Shown in pieces: positions 18,683 through 27,932 of a stretch of 64,000 nt of DNA. The notes beneath the pieces are model-generated. The model ran no database searches and was not told the DNA's origin. It saw only the letters and a list, made by a program, of their open reading frames with translations. The translations under genes were made by a program, and so were the position numbers. Positions within the stretch are counted from its first letter, which is position 1, and the number at the start of each line of letters is the position of its first letter. This stretch comes from Holophagae bacterium (GTDB lineage: Bacteria > Acidobacteriota > Holophagae > Acanthopleuribacterales > Acanthopleuribacteraceae): assembly GCA_030429565.1 (NCBI GenBank), contig JAUIFE010000001.1, positions 124,001-188,000 of the forward strand. Reading direction: 5' to 3'.

Positions 18683-19283
18683 GTTGCTCTCCTTCCCGAG
18701 ATAAAACCGCTACCGCGGTCGAGGTTGCGGTCCAACAGATGGGGCCAAAAACGCGGCCGACCATCGCGGGCGCACCACGGATAGGGTCACGATCAAATTA
18801 AAGGCATGTTACGAGTTCATGCCGCATCTCGTCAAGCACCGGTCAAGGCCTTGGTGGCCGTGTGAAAACAGGGCGAAGGACGGAAGGAAGCGAAGGACGG
18901 GAACGTCTGATCGCGTCAAGTCCGCCGAGCCGGGGTGCTGAAGAAATTTTGAAATGACACTTTCAAAAAGAGACACTACCACATCTTGTACCAAGAAAAA
19001 CACAGGACACAACAAGCCGGCACGGAATTCATCTCAGCCAGGCACCAAAAAAATCGACGCCTCTGATTTTCGGCACCGGTGACACGGGAATTTTTCGCTT
19101 TTTTTAGTGCGGCGAAAACGGGTGCAGGCCAGCCGTTTTACCGTAAAAATGGTGACCGATGCCTGGGTATTTCGACGAACCCCTATCAACTTTTTCACCA
19201 CCGATTCCGATAAATTTCAGCAAGACAAGAGGTCTTTTTGACACGGATGTCAAACACATATGCCACACGGAGGTTGGTACCCT
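18683..19283. other. Intergenic region between parA-like and small hypothetical gene
   Basis: This 600-bp divergent region should contain both promoters. I see no gene, repeat or strong terminator in it. Confidence 0.35.
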
Positions 19284-19607
19284 ATGGTTTCCAAGAAGTC
19301 ACTGACGCTGCACGAAATCCAATACCTTATTGCCAATAAACCCCTCGCTATCGTCAAACTGGAACACTCACCGCAAACGAAAAGGTTGATCGTGAAGGCC
19401 CTCGAAGGGATTCGAAAAAGCCCTCACAGTCTCGACACCCTCCAAACAGTAGAGGAGTTTTTGCGGGATCGTGCGCCGAAATACAACCTGAACAGCAACG
19501 AAAACGGTGCCCGCGAGTTCTTGATTCGTGAAATTCGCAAGCATACGGTCGTCCCGGACAAAAAGCCGGGATTTCTGTCGGTTTTGATGAAACGAGTGGC
19601 CGGCTAA
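19284..19607 (+). CDS. Small basic hypothetical protein
   Basis: This 107-residue, Lys/Arg-rich and apparently helical protein starts at the ATG at 19284. CGGAGG about 10 bases upstream favours that start over the ATG at 19260. It shows no signal peptide, no membrane segment and no recognised motif. It stands alone between two leftward genes. Function unknown. Confidence 0.6.
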   Translation: MVSKKSLTLHEIQYLIANKPLAIVKLEHSPQTKRLIVKALEGIRKSPHSLDTLQTVEEFLRDRAPKYNLNSNENGAREFLIREIRKHTVVPDKKPGFLSVLMKRVAG

Positions 19608-19887
19608 CAGCCGCCAAACACGCTGTGATCAGGAGCGATAAGCACGCCCGGCGTCATTGATGGGCCCATGCACCGGTCAACCGATGGGACAGGACATGAG
19701 GCCGAAAAACCGCAATGATACGAGCGAGCCGTCTCCCGATAAATAAGTTACCAATTCGAGCAGCTTAATCGCCGCCGCCGATCCCTGTCTTTCCAGTAAC
19801 AAACAGGGCGAAGCCGGTTTTGAGAACCGCGCTTCGCCGCCAAACCGCCGCCCGAGAAAAAAGTCGGTCTCGCGGCAGACGAATCGG

Positions 19888-20745
19888 TTAACTTTCCAAC
19901 TGCAATTCCGGCAGTAAATGGTTGCGCCATAAACTTTCCTGGAATTTGGCGCGAAAGAAGCCAAAGTGGCCGATAGCGTGGCCGTCGGCATCACGCGGGC
20001 TCAATCGTTTCAACGACAGCGCGGCACCGCTGTAGAAGCCGTGAATCGATTCAGTATTGCGCAGGGACATAAACTGGTCGTCCTCAAAAGAGAGCGCGGT
20101 AATCGGGTGGGCGACAGCGGCATAACGCCGGCGCACCGCTTCGCCTTCGGCCCCGACGGAATACTCGCGATTGAGACACCAGCGCCGCCACTGCGCCATC
20201 ACGCCTTTGGGAAGATCGCCGACCTTGCGGAAGCGTTTACCGGGAAAGTAGCCGAACAAAGGCAAGGTCGCGGGCACCAAGAAGTACCACAGCCACCAAA
20301 CCATGCGGCGCAGCGCAGGCGAATTCTCACGCCAGTACCCGCTGCCGGTGGCAACGGTAACCATTTTCCGAACCAGACCGCGATTGGGAATAAGTGGCAA
20401 AATTTGACCGCCGAGACTGTGGCCGATCCAAAAAACCGGGCCGCTCTGGTCGGCGGCGGCGGCCAAAACGGCGGCACAATCTTTTTCAGCCCAGGTAAAG
20501 ATATCGGCTTGTAAACCGCGCAAGGATCCCTGGCGAGATAAACCAATGCCGCGATAGTCAAAGGTCACAGCGCGATAACCTTGCTCCTGCAGCCAGCCGG
20601 CAAAGTCGTGGTAAAAGGTTTGCGAGACGCCCATGGCGGGTGCGGTCACCACGGTGCCACGCGGTGTTTGTCGGGGTTGATAAAAGCGAGCCACGAGTGA
20701 AAACCCGTCGTCGGTGGTAATCGAACGTGTTTCGTAGGACGACAT
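19888..20745 (-). CDS. Alpha/beta hydrolase
   Basis: The 285-residue protein has the alpha/beta-hydrolase nucleophile elbow GHSLGG (about residues 111-116), an oxyanion-type segment TAPAMGVSQTFYHDFA and a YRGIGLS strand-turn. The arrangement resembles the COG4757-type predicted hydrolases. A candidate catalytic Asp lies in FEDDQFM and a candidate His in GHFGFFR. GAGGAGG is 5 bases before the ATG at 20745. Substrate unknown; esterase or acyl hydrolase activity is likely. Confidence 0.85.
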   Translation of the reverse strand: MSSYETRSITTDDGFSLVARFYQPRQTPRGTVVTAPAMGVSQTFYHDFAGWLQEQGYRAVTFDYRGIGLSRQGSLRGLQADIFTWAEKDCAAVLAAAADQSGPVFWIGHSLGGQILPLIPNRGLVRKMVTVATGSGYWRENSPALRRMVWWLWYFLVPATLPLFGYFPGKRFRKVGDLPKGVMAQWRRWCLNREYSVGAEGEAVRRRYAAVAHPITALSFEDDQFMSLRNTESIHGFYSGAALSLKRLSPRDADGHAIGHFGFFRAKFQESLWRNHLLPELQLES

Positions 20746-20822
20746 AGACGCCTCCTCGGCTAAAATGTAAAAAATTGAATCACCACTCATTGTAGCAAAG
20801 TTCCCAACGGAAACCCCATCGC

Positions 20823-20864
20823 AAAAAACCCGCGTGCGGCGCAATCAGCGCCCCACGCGGGTTT
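20823..20864 (-). terminator. Terminator of the di-heme peroxidase gene
   Basis: A perfect 11-bp stem (20826-20836 with 20854-20864) is followed on the minus strand by a T run. It lies 22 bases beyond the stop of the cytochrome peroxidase gene. Confidence 0.8.
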
Positions 20865-20886
20865 GGTTGGTCTGGCGGACAGGTAA

Positions 20887-22713
20887 TTAAAGCGAGCAGT
20901 TCAACCAATCTTCCAAACAAAGCATTAGGTCTTCTTCACCCACAACACCGTCGTTGCTGAGGTCGGAGGAACAATCCCCTTCACAGGCGCCGGTATCGTT
21001 CACCAAAGTAACCATGTCGAGTACGTTAATGGCGCGGTCAATATTGAGATCGGCGGCACAGGTGGTTTCGACAACGTCGCCAAAGACGGTGAAAGCAGCG
21101 ATTTCGGTTACGGCCAAACCATTGGGCGCGGCGCCGTCCCGAATGTACCAGCGCGCGTAGAAGGTGGTGCCGACGGTGGCACTGTCTTGTGGCACGCTGG
21201 TGCTGACGGAAGCGAATCCAAGACCGGCGCCGCTACCGGACAGGGTCACCTCGCGGCGCAGAAAGGCACCGGTGGCGGGTACCGCGTTTTCAGCCGGCGG
21301 TGCATCGTCGATGACCAGAATCGCTTCGGCGCCGCCGAGCGCTTGGTCCAAACCAACGGTGAAGGAAGGATTACCGGCGAGTGGCGGCTCAATGGCATGG
21401 ATTCGCGGCACGAGGTCACCACTACCGGCGACACCCAAACCTTGCAGAGCGGGTTTGCGGTTGGATTCAATGTAGAGGGTCGGCCGATCGAAAGGCGCGG
21501 TGCCGGCAACGACACGAGGGTCGGTTAAGCTGTTGCGCAAGAAGGCAACCAGGGCGGTTTTTTCAGTGTCACTCATGTTGAGCGGCACAATACGCGGGTT
21601 TTTGTTGGGTGCGTCAAAGTCGCCGCCACGATCATAGAATTCGACAACAGCTTCGAGGTCGGGCGCACTACCATCGTGGAAATAGGGCGCACGCAGGGCA
21701 ACGTTGCGCAACTGCGGGGAGCGGAACCGACCGCGATCCCCGTTTTGCCCGGTCACCTCTTGGCGACCGATATCCTCATTGCCAGGACGTACACCAATGA
21801 AGTGGTAGTTGTCATCGGAGAGGGTCGGGCCACCGTGGCAGGTGGCGCAGTCACGGTCTACATAGACTTGGCGGCCTTGAGCTTCAAGCGCGGGCAGGTC
21901 AATTTGGTTTCGCAAGTCGCGGTCGTGGGGGGTTTGGTCGGAGAACAAGGTGCGCTCATAGGCGGCAATGGCCATGGCGACACGAACGGCGCTAATGGTT
22001 TGGTCGCCAAACACTTCTTCAAAGAGTTCAGGATACCCGCGACTGTCAATCCAAGTGGTCAAATCAGCGGGAACATCTTCGGCCAAAGCGAGCGGCACAG
22101 CGGTGGTCAGTTTCTCGGTAATTTCGGACCAATTGCGGTTGGCGTGCCCCATTTCGGCATCGCTGACGGGAGGACCCAAAGCTTGGTTCTCCAGCGCACC
22201 ACCGATGCTGATGACGACTTGGTTGGTATCGGGATCGAGGAGCACGGTGCCGGCGCGGCCGTCCCAAAATAGTTCGGCCGGGTAAGCAGCGTCAATCGCG
22301 GAGGGTGATTTGCGTCCAGTCACCTGCTCCAGCATTTCAAAGGAAGACGACCAACCATAGCTGCCGTCGGCAAAGTTAACGGGGACACCGGGTGAACCAA
22401 CGACATCATCGTCGGTGCCAAACAGACCGTCAAAGCCGGGGTGGGTGGCAATTGCGGTCGTTTCTAAGGAGCGGGGATCGGAACCGCCGGCGCGTGGTTG
22501 GTGGCAGGTGCCGCAGGCGACGGTATTGGTTGAGGACAACTGTTCATCCCAAAAAAGGGCTTTGCCCAGAAAGGCTTTCTCAACAGTGGTTGGATTCTCC
22601 GCCGGTTCGGGCGGTGGTGGTAATGGCGCGAGACGAGGACCACCGGGCGGTTGGGCCCAGAGGCGTGAGGTTAAACAGACAAAAAACAGGAATGTACGAA
22701 AGTGATGTTTCAT
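20887..22713 (-). CDS. Di-heme cytochrome c peroxidase family protein with dockerin-like C terminus
   Basis: The 608-residue exported protein (signal peptide 1-20, cleavage near LWA-QPP) belongs to the bacterial cytochrome c peroxidase/MauG family. It has two heme-attachment motifs, CGTCH (67-71) and CATCH (289-293), and the family block LRNVALRAPYFHDGS. Family members reduce H2O2 or oxidise protein substrates in the periplasm. Unusually, about 200 residues follow the enzymatic part, ending in two Asp/Asn-rich calcium-binding-type repeats (ADLNIDRAINVLDMVTLVND and SDLSNDGVVGEEDLMLCLED) that look like a type I dockerin. This suggests surface tethering to a cohesin-type partner. Confidence 0.9.
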   Translation of the reverse strand: MKHHFRTFLFFVCLTSRLWAQPPGGPRLAPLPPPPEPAENPTTVEKAFLGKALFWDEQLSSTNTVACGTCHQPRAGGSDPRSLETTAIATHPGFDGLFGTDDDVVGSPGVPVNFADGSYGWSSSFEMLEQVTGRKSPSAIDAAYPAELFWDGRAGTVLLDPDTNQVVISIGGALENQALGPPVSDAEMGHANRNWSEITEKLTTAVPLALAEDVPADLTTWIDSRGYPELFEEVFGDQTISAVRVAMAIAAYERTLFSDQTPHDRDLRNQIDLPALEAQGRQVYVDRDCATCHGGPTLSDDNYHFIGVRPGNEDIGRQEVTGQNGDRGRFRSPQLRNVALRAPYFHDGSAPDLEAVVEFYDRGGDFDAPNKNPRIVPLNMSDTEKTALVAFLRNSLTDPRVVAGTAPFDRPTLYIESNRKPALQGLGVAGSGDLVPRIHAIEPPLAGNPSFTVGLDQALGGAEAILVIDDAPPAENAVPATGAFLRREVTLSGSGAGLGFASVSTSVPQDSATVGTTFYARWYIRDGAAPNGLAVTEIAAFTVFGDVVETTCAADLNIDRAINVLDMVTLVNDTGACEGDCSSDLSNDGVVGEEDLMLCLEDWLNCSL

Positions 22714-23057
22714 GGAGCGGTCTCCTCAGCGTTGACAGGCGCCCGGGCAAGCATCCGGGGCGATGATCTGAAATACAAGCTACGGCCGAATTGTGATGAA
22801 AATGTGACGACACCATGGAGACAGGGGCCTTGCGCCCAATCGGTGATCCCATACACATAAAAGTCGTCTATTCGACCTCACCTGTAAGATCCAAGTAACA
22901 CTTTCGGATTCAGCTCCTTATAAAAAGTGAGCCGGCGCACACGCACGCTTTTCGGCTGACTTTAGCTGTGAACCCTTGCTTTGTAACACTTTGTAACAAG
23001 TCACACGCAACCGAGACGCGCCCATCCCGGGTGCCTCTCATGGGTGCAAAACGGCCA
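22714..23057. other. Intergenic region upstream of the peroxidase gene
   Basis: 344 bp between two leftward genes, likely holding the peroxidase promoter. No gene or RNA was recognised. Confidence 0.35.
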
Positions 23058-23429
23058 TCAAGGTAGGTCGGCACCACCCCACAGCACACTGTACTTTTCA
23101 CAGTGAACCAACACGCTTGCAAAACGACTCAAGTCAAGATCGGCAGGTAACAAATAACGCTGGCCGCCTTTGGTGGCTTTGAGTGGGCCTAAAACCAGCG
23201 CGCCCCGCATGGCGTTGTCGCCGTTGACACGGGACAAAGGCAAAGGCGACAACACCACTTTTAAATCGGGGCCGCTTTTGGTTTTGAAATCAGTACCAAA
23301 TACAAGCTGAGCGCGGTTGCCGATGGTTTCGATTTTAAACGACCCGACCAGTGATTTTTCCTTAGCCTGAAAGGTACCGCCAACGCCGTCACCAACCATT
23401 AGGAGTCCCAAAAAAAGTAAAAACTGCAC
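23058..23429 (-). CDS. DM13 domain protein, exported
   Basis: Starting from a GTG at 23429 with AGAGGAGG 5 bases upstream, the 123-residue protein has a short hydrophobic signal (FLLFLGLLMVGDGVGG) and one DM13 domain. The signs are the GTF leader, the VFGTDFKTKSGPDLKVVLSP core and a YLLPADLDLSRFASVLVHCE C-terminal segment. DM13 domains are small beta-sandwiches linked to extracellular redox or cytochrome b561-type proteins. Its position next to two cytochrome-type genes fits that theme. It contains a single Cys, in VHCEKYSV. Confidence 0.8.
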   Translation of the reverse strand: MQFLLFLGLLMVGDGVGGTFQAKEKSLVGSFKIETIGNRAQLVFGTDFKTKSGPDLKVVLSPLPLSRVNGDNAMRGALVLGPLKATKGGQRYLLPADLDLSRFASVLVHCEKYSVLWGGADLP

Positions 23430-24561
23430 GACATCCTCCTCTGTCTCAACCGTGCGCCACAACGGCGGCGGTTCGAACCGAACACTGTTATGGAAACACA
23501 GTTGGTGCCAAAAATCGTCCAAGCTCGCACAGAAAAGTGACAATCAATCGCAGGCGATGCCTATGCAAAAAGTTGCACACACCACAGTGGGCTTGCCTCA
23601 ACCTACTTGTAGGAACCGAGGTGCCCAACAACCGTCACAAGGGAGACGGCAGACCACAACAACCACTTGTGTGTCCTAGAGCACATTATTGAACTGGTAT
23701 CGGGCGCTGAATGGAACCAGGTTAGGCTGAAAAACAACGTGCAGCTTCATCAGGCCAGACCTATTTTGCGAAAGAATGGTCACCACCCGGACAATAGGAA
23801 GAATAACCACAGACTTCAGCAAAGGTCGAAAACGCGTATCAGTCTTGCCTTACAACAATTTAAGCACTGTGTCCAAGCGTCGACCCGACAATTCAAACAA
23901 ACACCCATCGCACAAGAAACAAACAAAATGACCCAAAAATAACAACAGAACCTAGGTCATCACGTCATTTCTTACACTTTTTGACAAAAAAGTAAGTCAT
24001 CACACAGTCCCTTGAGTGTGCTTTCAGGCATCATGCCTTAGCTGGGGGCAACGACGTCCAGATGACACCCCTTTGTCAACCAGGTCTCGCGCAACAACCG
24101 AACCTGGCAAAGGATCTGCATTGATTTACCAATACCTGGATGCGCCTCTCGTCCCGGACGCGAAACAGCGAAAGACCTGGAAGTGTTGTGCTTGTCGGTG
24201 CACAAGCAGTGCCGACCGGCAGCAATACCGCCATGTTTCGCCATCGCCGACGCGGCGCGGACGTTCCCAGCCAGGGTTGCTATTGATCCCAAAACGGACA
24301 CGGCGCCCTCAACTTGCCTGGTTATCACGGTCGCCGCTCTCGGTTCTTTGGGCAGCGTTCGTGATCACCCTAAACTGAGCGATACTTGGCGGGGCACGCA
24401 CGTAACTTGTCGACCTGCGCTGCCAACGCACGCCACGCCAACATGTTGCGCGACTATACCGAGCCAAACCGCTCACTTTAGGTAGCCGTGGTCTTCACAA
24501 CCCTATTGAACTCGACCTCATGACAAACCATTGATAATGATATAAATCGAAGAGGCTTTTC
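23430..24561. other. Long divergent intergenic region (1.1 kb)
   Basis: This region separates the leftward DM13/peroxidase genes from the rightward cytochrome gene. It contains several short frames with no ribosome-binding site. Close to the right end, at about 24533-24542, is GATAATGATA, which equals the left half of the Fur consensus but lacks a good right half. No structured RNA was recognised. Confidence 0.35.
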
Positions 24562-27500
24562 ATGATTTTTGCTTCCCCACGATCCGCGTTACAGCGCGCG
24601 ATCTCCCGTCCGCTACTGCTTGCAGCGGCGTTTCTGCTTCTTTCTAGTACTGTTTTCGCACAGGTCGATTACGACCTTCTTTATTTACGCGCGCCTCGCC
24701 GCGGCGACTTGGAAAACACCACTTGGCCTGAAGTTTTCCACCCGGCACGCATGGAAGCGGGTACCGATCTCATGTTGCGTTACCGCGACGGTCGCGAAGA
24801 GGTACTGGTCGCCGGCGGTGCCGGCGCGGTCCTCGACCCGGTCCTCTCCTTTGACGCCAGAACTGTGTACTTCTCTGTATTCCCCGATCTTTCAGGTAGC
24901 CAACTCAACGGCCAGCGACGGCAACTGCCACGTCAAGGCGCCGATATTTACAAAATGGATTTGGCAACGCGCCAAATGACGCGTTTGACCTTTGGCGAAT
25001 GGACGCCCAACCAGGCAGCAGGCAACTGGGCGAGTAATCCACTCGGCGACGGCGACTCAAGTAAAAACTATTTGGGTTACGGCATTCTCAACCTTTCGCC
25101 CTGTCCGCTCCCCGATGGCCGGTTGATGTTCACCACCAACCGCAACGGCTTCCTGCCAAACAAAAGCTACACGCAGACCTGCATGCAGTTGTACGTGATG
25201 GACGAGGACGGCGCCAACGTCGAACAGGTCGGCCATCTCAACTTGGGTTCAGCTCTGCACCCGACGGTTTTAATGGACGGCCGCGTGATGTTCTCGTCCT
25301 ACGAAGCACAGGCGCTGCGCGATCAACGCCTCTGGGGTTTATGGTCGATCTGGCCCGATGGTCGGAACTGGGAACCGTTAATGAGTGCGATGACCGCGCC
25401 GCAGGTTTTCCACTTTCAAACGCAACTGAGCGACGGTCGCATCGGTGTCATCGACTACTACAACCTCAACAACAACGGCTTTGGCACGCTGCTGGCCTTC
25501 CCGGCCAACCCGGGCGTCACGCCCGCCTTTGGTTCACCGGTTCGCAGCGACGAAAGCAATCCACAGATTCGCATGGGTGAGCACAGCAACGGCAATCCTT
25601 ATTACGCCAAGTATTCGTTTTCACCCGTTGGACTGGAAACCTTGACGCCGTTCACGCACAACCGCGACAGCGCGGCCAACTTGGAAGACCTCAACGATCC
25701 CAACAGCCAACGGGTCGGCAAGGTGACCCACCCCAGCGCGGCGCCGGACGGTGTGTTGCTGGTGTGGACGCCTGGTCCAGCCAACGACCTCAGCCGCCCG
25801 ACGACGCTGCCCTACTACGACGGCGGTCTGTACCTGTTGCCCAACAACCAGCCGGCCGACAGTAACTTAGACCTGATCCTGATCAAAAACGACCCCGAGT
25901 ACAACGAAATGTGGCCGAAGCCAATCGTGCCTTACAGTGCGATTTACGGCATTGAAAAACCAGCGCGCAAGGAATGGTTGCCGAATGACGGCGAGCAATC
26001 CGAAGAATTGCCGGCGGGTACGCCGTTCGGCCTAGTCGGTTCTTCAAGTTTCTACAATCGCAACACGACGCCGGGCAACGGCGATGCCAACTTCGACGGT
26101 CTGGATCCGTTTAACACTAGTCAAAACGGCGCCAGCCCGAACTGGACAGCTCAAGGCGCCGACGCAGGTAAATACACCAACGCGGACATCTGGGCGGTAC
26201 GGGTTCTGGCGATGGAGCCAACCAGCCACCGCAGCTACGGTCCCGACGGCGGCTGCTGCGGCGGTCAATACAACTTCACCAACCACGCAACCGAACGCCT
26301 GCGTATTTTGGGCGAAATCCCCCTGCGCAAAACCGACGGCAAGGGCAACCCACTGATCGACGGTGACGGCAATCCCGACACGAGCTTTTTGGCGCGCATT
26401 CCAGCCGACGTGCCCTACACGTTCCAAACGCTGGATCGCAATCGCATGGTGCTGAACATGAGTCAAACCTGGCACCAATCGCGGCCAGGTGAGGTGCGCA
26501 CGGATTGTGGCGGCTGCCACGCGCACGCCGAACAGCCAACCGATTTCGCCACCACGGAAGCGGCCAAGCCGACGTACCAAATCCACGATTTGGTGCACCG
26601 GACGCCGGTTTTGAGCAAAACCAGCGAAGGCAACCCCAGCGTTTCTTACGTGGAGGCCGGGGCGGTGGACGTGGAGTACTACCGCGACATCAAACCGATC
26701 CTCATGCGCTCCTGCGTGCCGTGTCACAACCAGGCCAATCCCACCGCCAATTTGGTGCTTGACGACGAAACCATCGTGAACCGTCAAGAGAACACCTACA
26801 ACCGCTTGGCGCGCGACGCGGAAGCCCAATACGGCTACCCGCCGGTGATTCGCAACGGCACCTGGCGTCAAACGAACGCCTCGCGTTACATCCGTAAATT
26901 CCAGAGTCGCCGCAGCTTGCTGACCTGGAAGATCTTTGGCGAACGCCTCGATGGCTGGAGCAATGAGGATCACCCAACCGAAAGTGAACCGGGCAATCCG
27001 GCCACGCTTCCAGAGGGCGCAAGTACCAACCAAGCCGACTTGGACTTCACGGGTACGATCATGCCGCCCCCCAACGCGGTGGATCCGGCCAACAACGAAC
27101 CGATCCCAGCCCTGAGTGAAGACGAAAAAATGATGTTCGCCACCTGGATCGACTTGGGTTGTCCCGCCAACGCACCGCCAGGTACCGAAGGCAATCGCAC
27201 CAACCTGGGCTGGTTCCTCGACGACCTGCGCCCAACCTTAACGGTCAGTCAACCGCGTGCAGGTGCGCAGGTAACGCCACTGCAGGAAATCCGCTTCGGC
27301 GCCTTCGACTACTACTCCGGCTTGCAAAACGAGACGATGGAAATCACGGCTGATTTCGTTGTCAACGGCCGCGCGCCGGGCACCAACCTGTTCGACCTGT
27401 TCCAGTCCGGTGGCGACCATATCTGGCGTTTACCGCTGGACCAGGCAATCACGGAACTGACCGAAGGCAACATCCAGGTCCGCGTGCGCGACCAACAAGG

Positions 27501-27672
27501 CAACATTACCGAAGTCAAACGCAAATTCCAGGTTGCTTCAAGCTGGATGCGCTTGTTCCCCGTACAACTGTGGGGCAACCAAGCAGCTTTTGACACAGCC
27601 TACGACAGCAACATCAACAACCGCGTCGAAGTGCTTGATATCGTCAATTTTGCCAACGATCAACCCAACTAA
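24562..27672 (+). CDS. Exported hydrazine-synthase-alpha-like c-type cytochrome with dockerin-like tail
   Basis: The 1036-residue protein has a signal peptide (cleavage near VFA-QVD), an N-terminal half with PD40/WD40-like propeller segments (LSFDARTVYFSVFPDLSG, LSPCPLPDGRLMFTTNRNG), then two heme-binding motifs, CGGCH (C649-H653) and CVPCH (C718-H722). The order of propeller then cytochrome resembles HZS-alpha-like proteins that are widespread outside anammox bacteria, where their function is unknown; hydrazine synthesis should not be assumed. The last 25 residues (YDSNINNRVEVLDIVNFAND) resemble one dockerin repeat and are close to the tail of the peroxidase at 20887. AGAGG precedes the ATG by 6 bases. 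Confidence 0.75.
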   Translation: MIFASPRSALQRAISRPLLLAAAFLLLSSTVFAQVDYDLLYLRAPRRGDLENTTWPEVFHPARMEAGTDLMLRYRDGREEVLVAGGAGAVLDPVLSFDARTVYFSVFPDLSGSQLNGQRRQLPRQGADIYKMDLATRQMTRLTFGEWTPNQAAGNWASNPLGDGDSSKNYLGYGILNLSPCPLPDGRLMFTTNRNGFLPNKSYTQTCMQLYVMDEDGANVEQVGHLNLGSALHPTVLMDGRVMFSSYEAQALRDQRLWGLWSIWPDGRNWEPLMSAMTAPQVFHFQTQLSDGRIGVIDYYNLNNNGFGTLLAFPANPGVTPAFGSPVRSDESNPQIRMGEHSNGNPYYAKYSFSPVGLETLTPFTHNRDSAANLEDLNDPNSQRVGKVTHPSAAPDGVLLVWTPGPANDLSRPTTLPYYDGGLYLLPNNQPADSNLDLILIKNDPEYNEMWPKPIVPYSAIYGIEKPARKEWLPNDGEQSEELPAGTPFGLVGSSSFYNRNTTPGNGDANFDGLDPFNTSQNGASPNWTAQGADAGKYTNADIWAVRVLAMEPTSHRSYGPDGGCCGGQYNFTNHATERLRILGEIPLRKTDGKGNPLIDGDGNPDTSFLARIPADVPYTFQTLDRNRMVLNMSQTWHQSRPGEVRTDCGGCHAHAEQPTDFATTEAAKPTYQIHDLVHRTPVLSKTSEGNPSVSYVEAGAVDVEYYRDIKPILMRSCVPCHNQANPTANLVLDDETIVNRQENTYNRLARDAEAQYGYPPVIRNGTWRQTNASRYIRKFQSRRSLLTWKIFGERLDGWSNEDHPTESEPGNPATLPEGASTNQADLDFTGTIMPPPNAVDPANNEPIPALSEDEKMMFATWIDLGCPANAPPGTEGNRTNLGWFLDDLRPTLTVSQPRAGAQVTPLQEIRFGAFDYYSGLQNETMEITADFVVNGRAPGTNLFDLFQSGGDHIWRLPLDQAITELTEGNIQVRVRDQQGNITEVKRKFQVASSWMRLFPVQLWGNQAAFDTAYDSNINNRVEVLDIVNFANDQPN

Positions 27673-27724
27673 AACCCCAGTAAAGCCAAGTGACCGCCGC
27701 GTTTGAGGCGGTCACCGCAAATCG

Positions 27725-27766
27725 GCCGCCGCCACGCATTAAATCACGCGTGACGGCGGCTTTTTT
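27725..27766 (+). terminator. Terminator of the large cytochrome gene
   Basis: A 13-bp stem with one mismatch (27725-27737 with 27748-27760) is followed by T6. It is about 50 bases past the stop. Confidence 0.85.
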
Positions 27767-27932
27767 GATTGAAAGCGCGAGGCAAGTTCACGACGTCGGT
27801 TTTTGGCGTTTAAAGTTGCTCGGCTTTCGGCTAAGATGCCCACATATCACCAAAACAACACCTTAGCCGGACCACCGCTTGCGGGAATCGAACCTAACGG
27901 TGTTTTTGTGCGCCTCATTCAGGGAGATCTGC

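Noticed and set aside
23667..23942. 91-codon frame upstream of the large cytochrome
   Set aside because: Gln/Asn/Arg-rich without a start signal or family similarity; likely chance.
24562..27672. Annotation of the large cytochrome as a true hydrazine synthase
   Set aside because: Only one chain with two CxxCH motifs is present and there is no anammox gene context; HZS-alpha-like proteins are common elsewhere.
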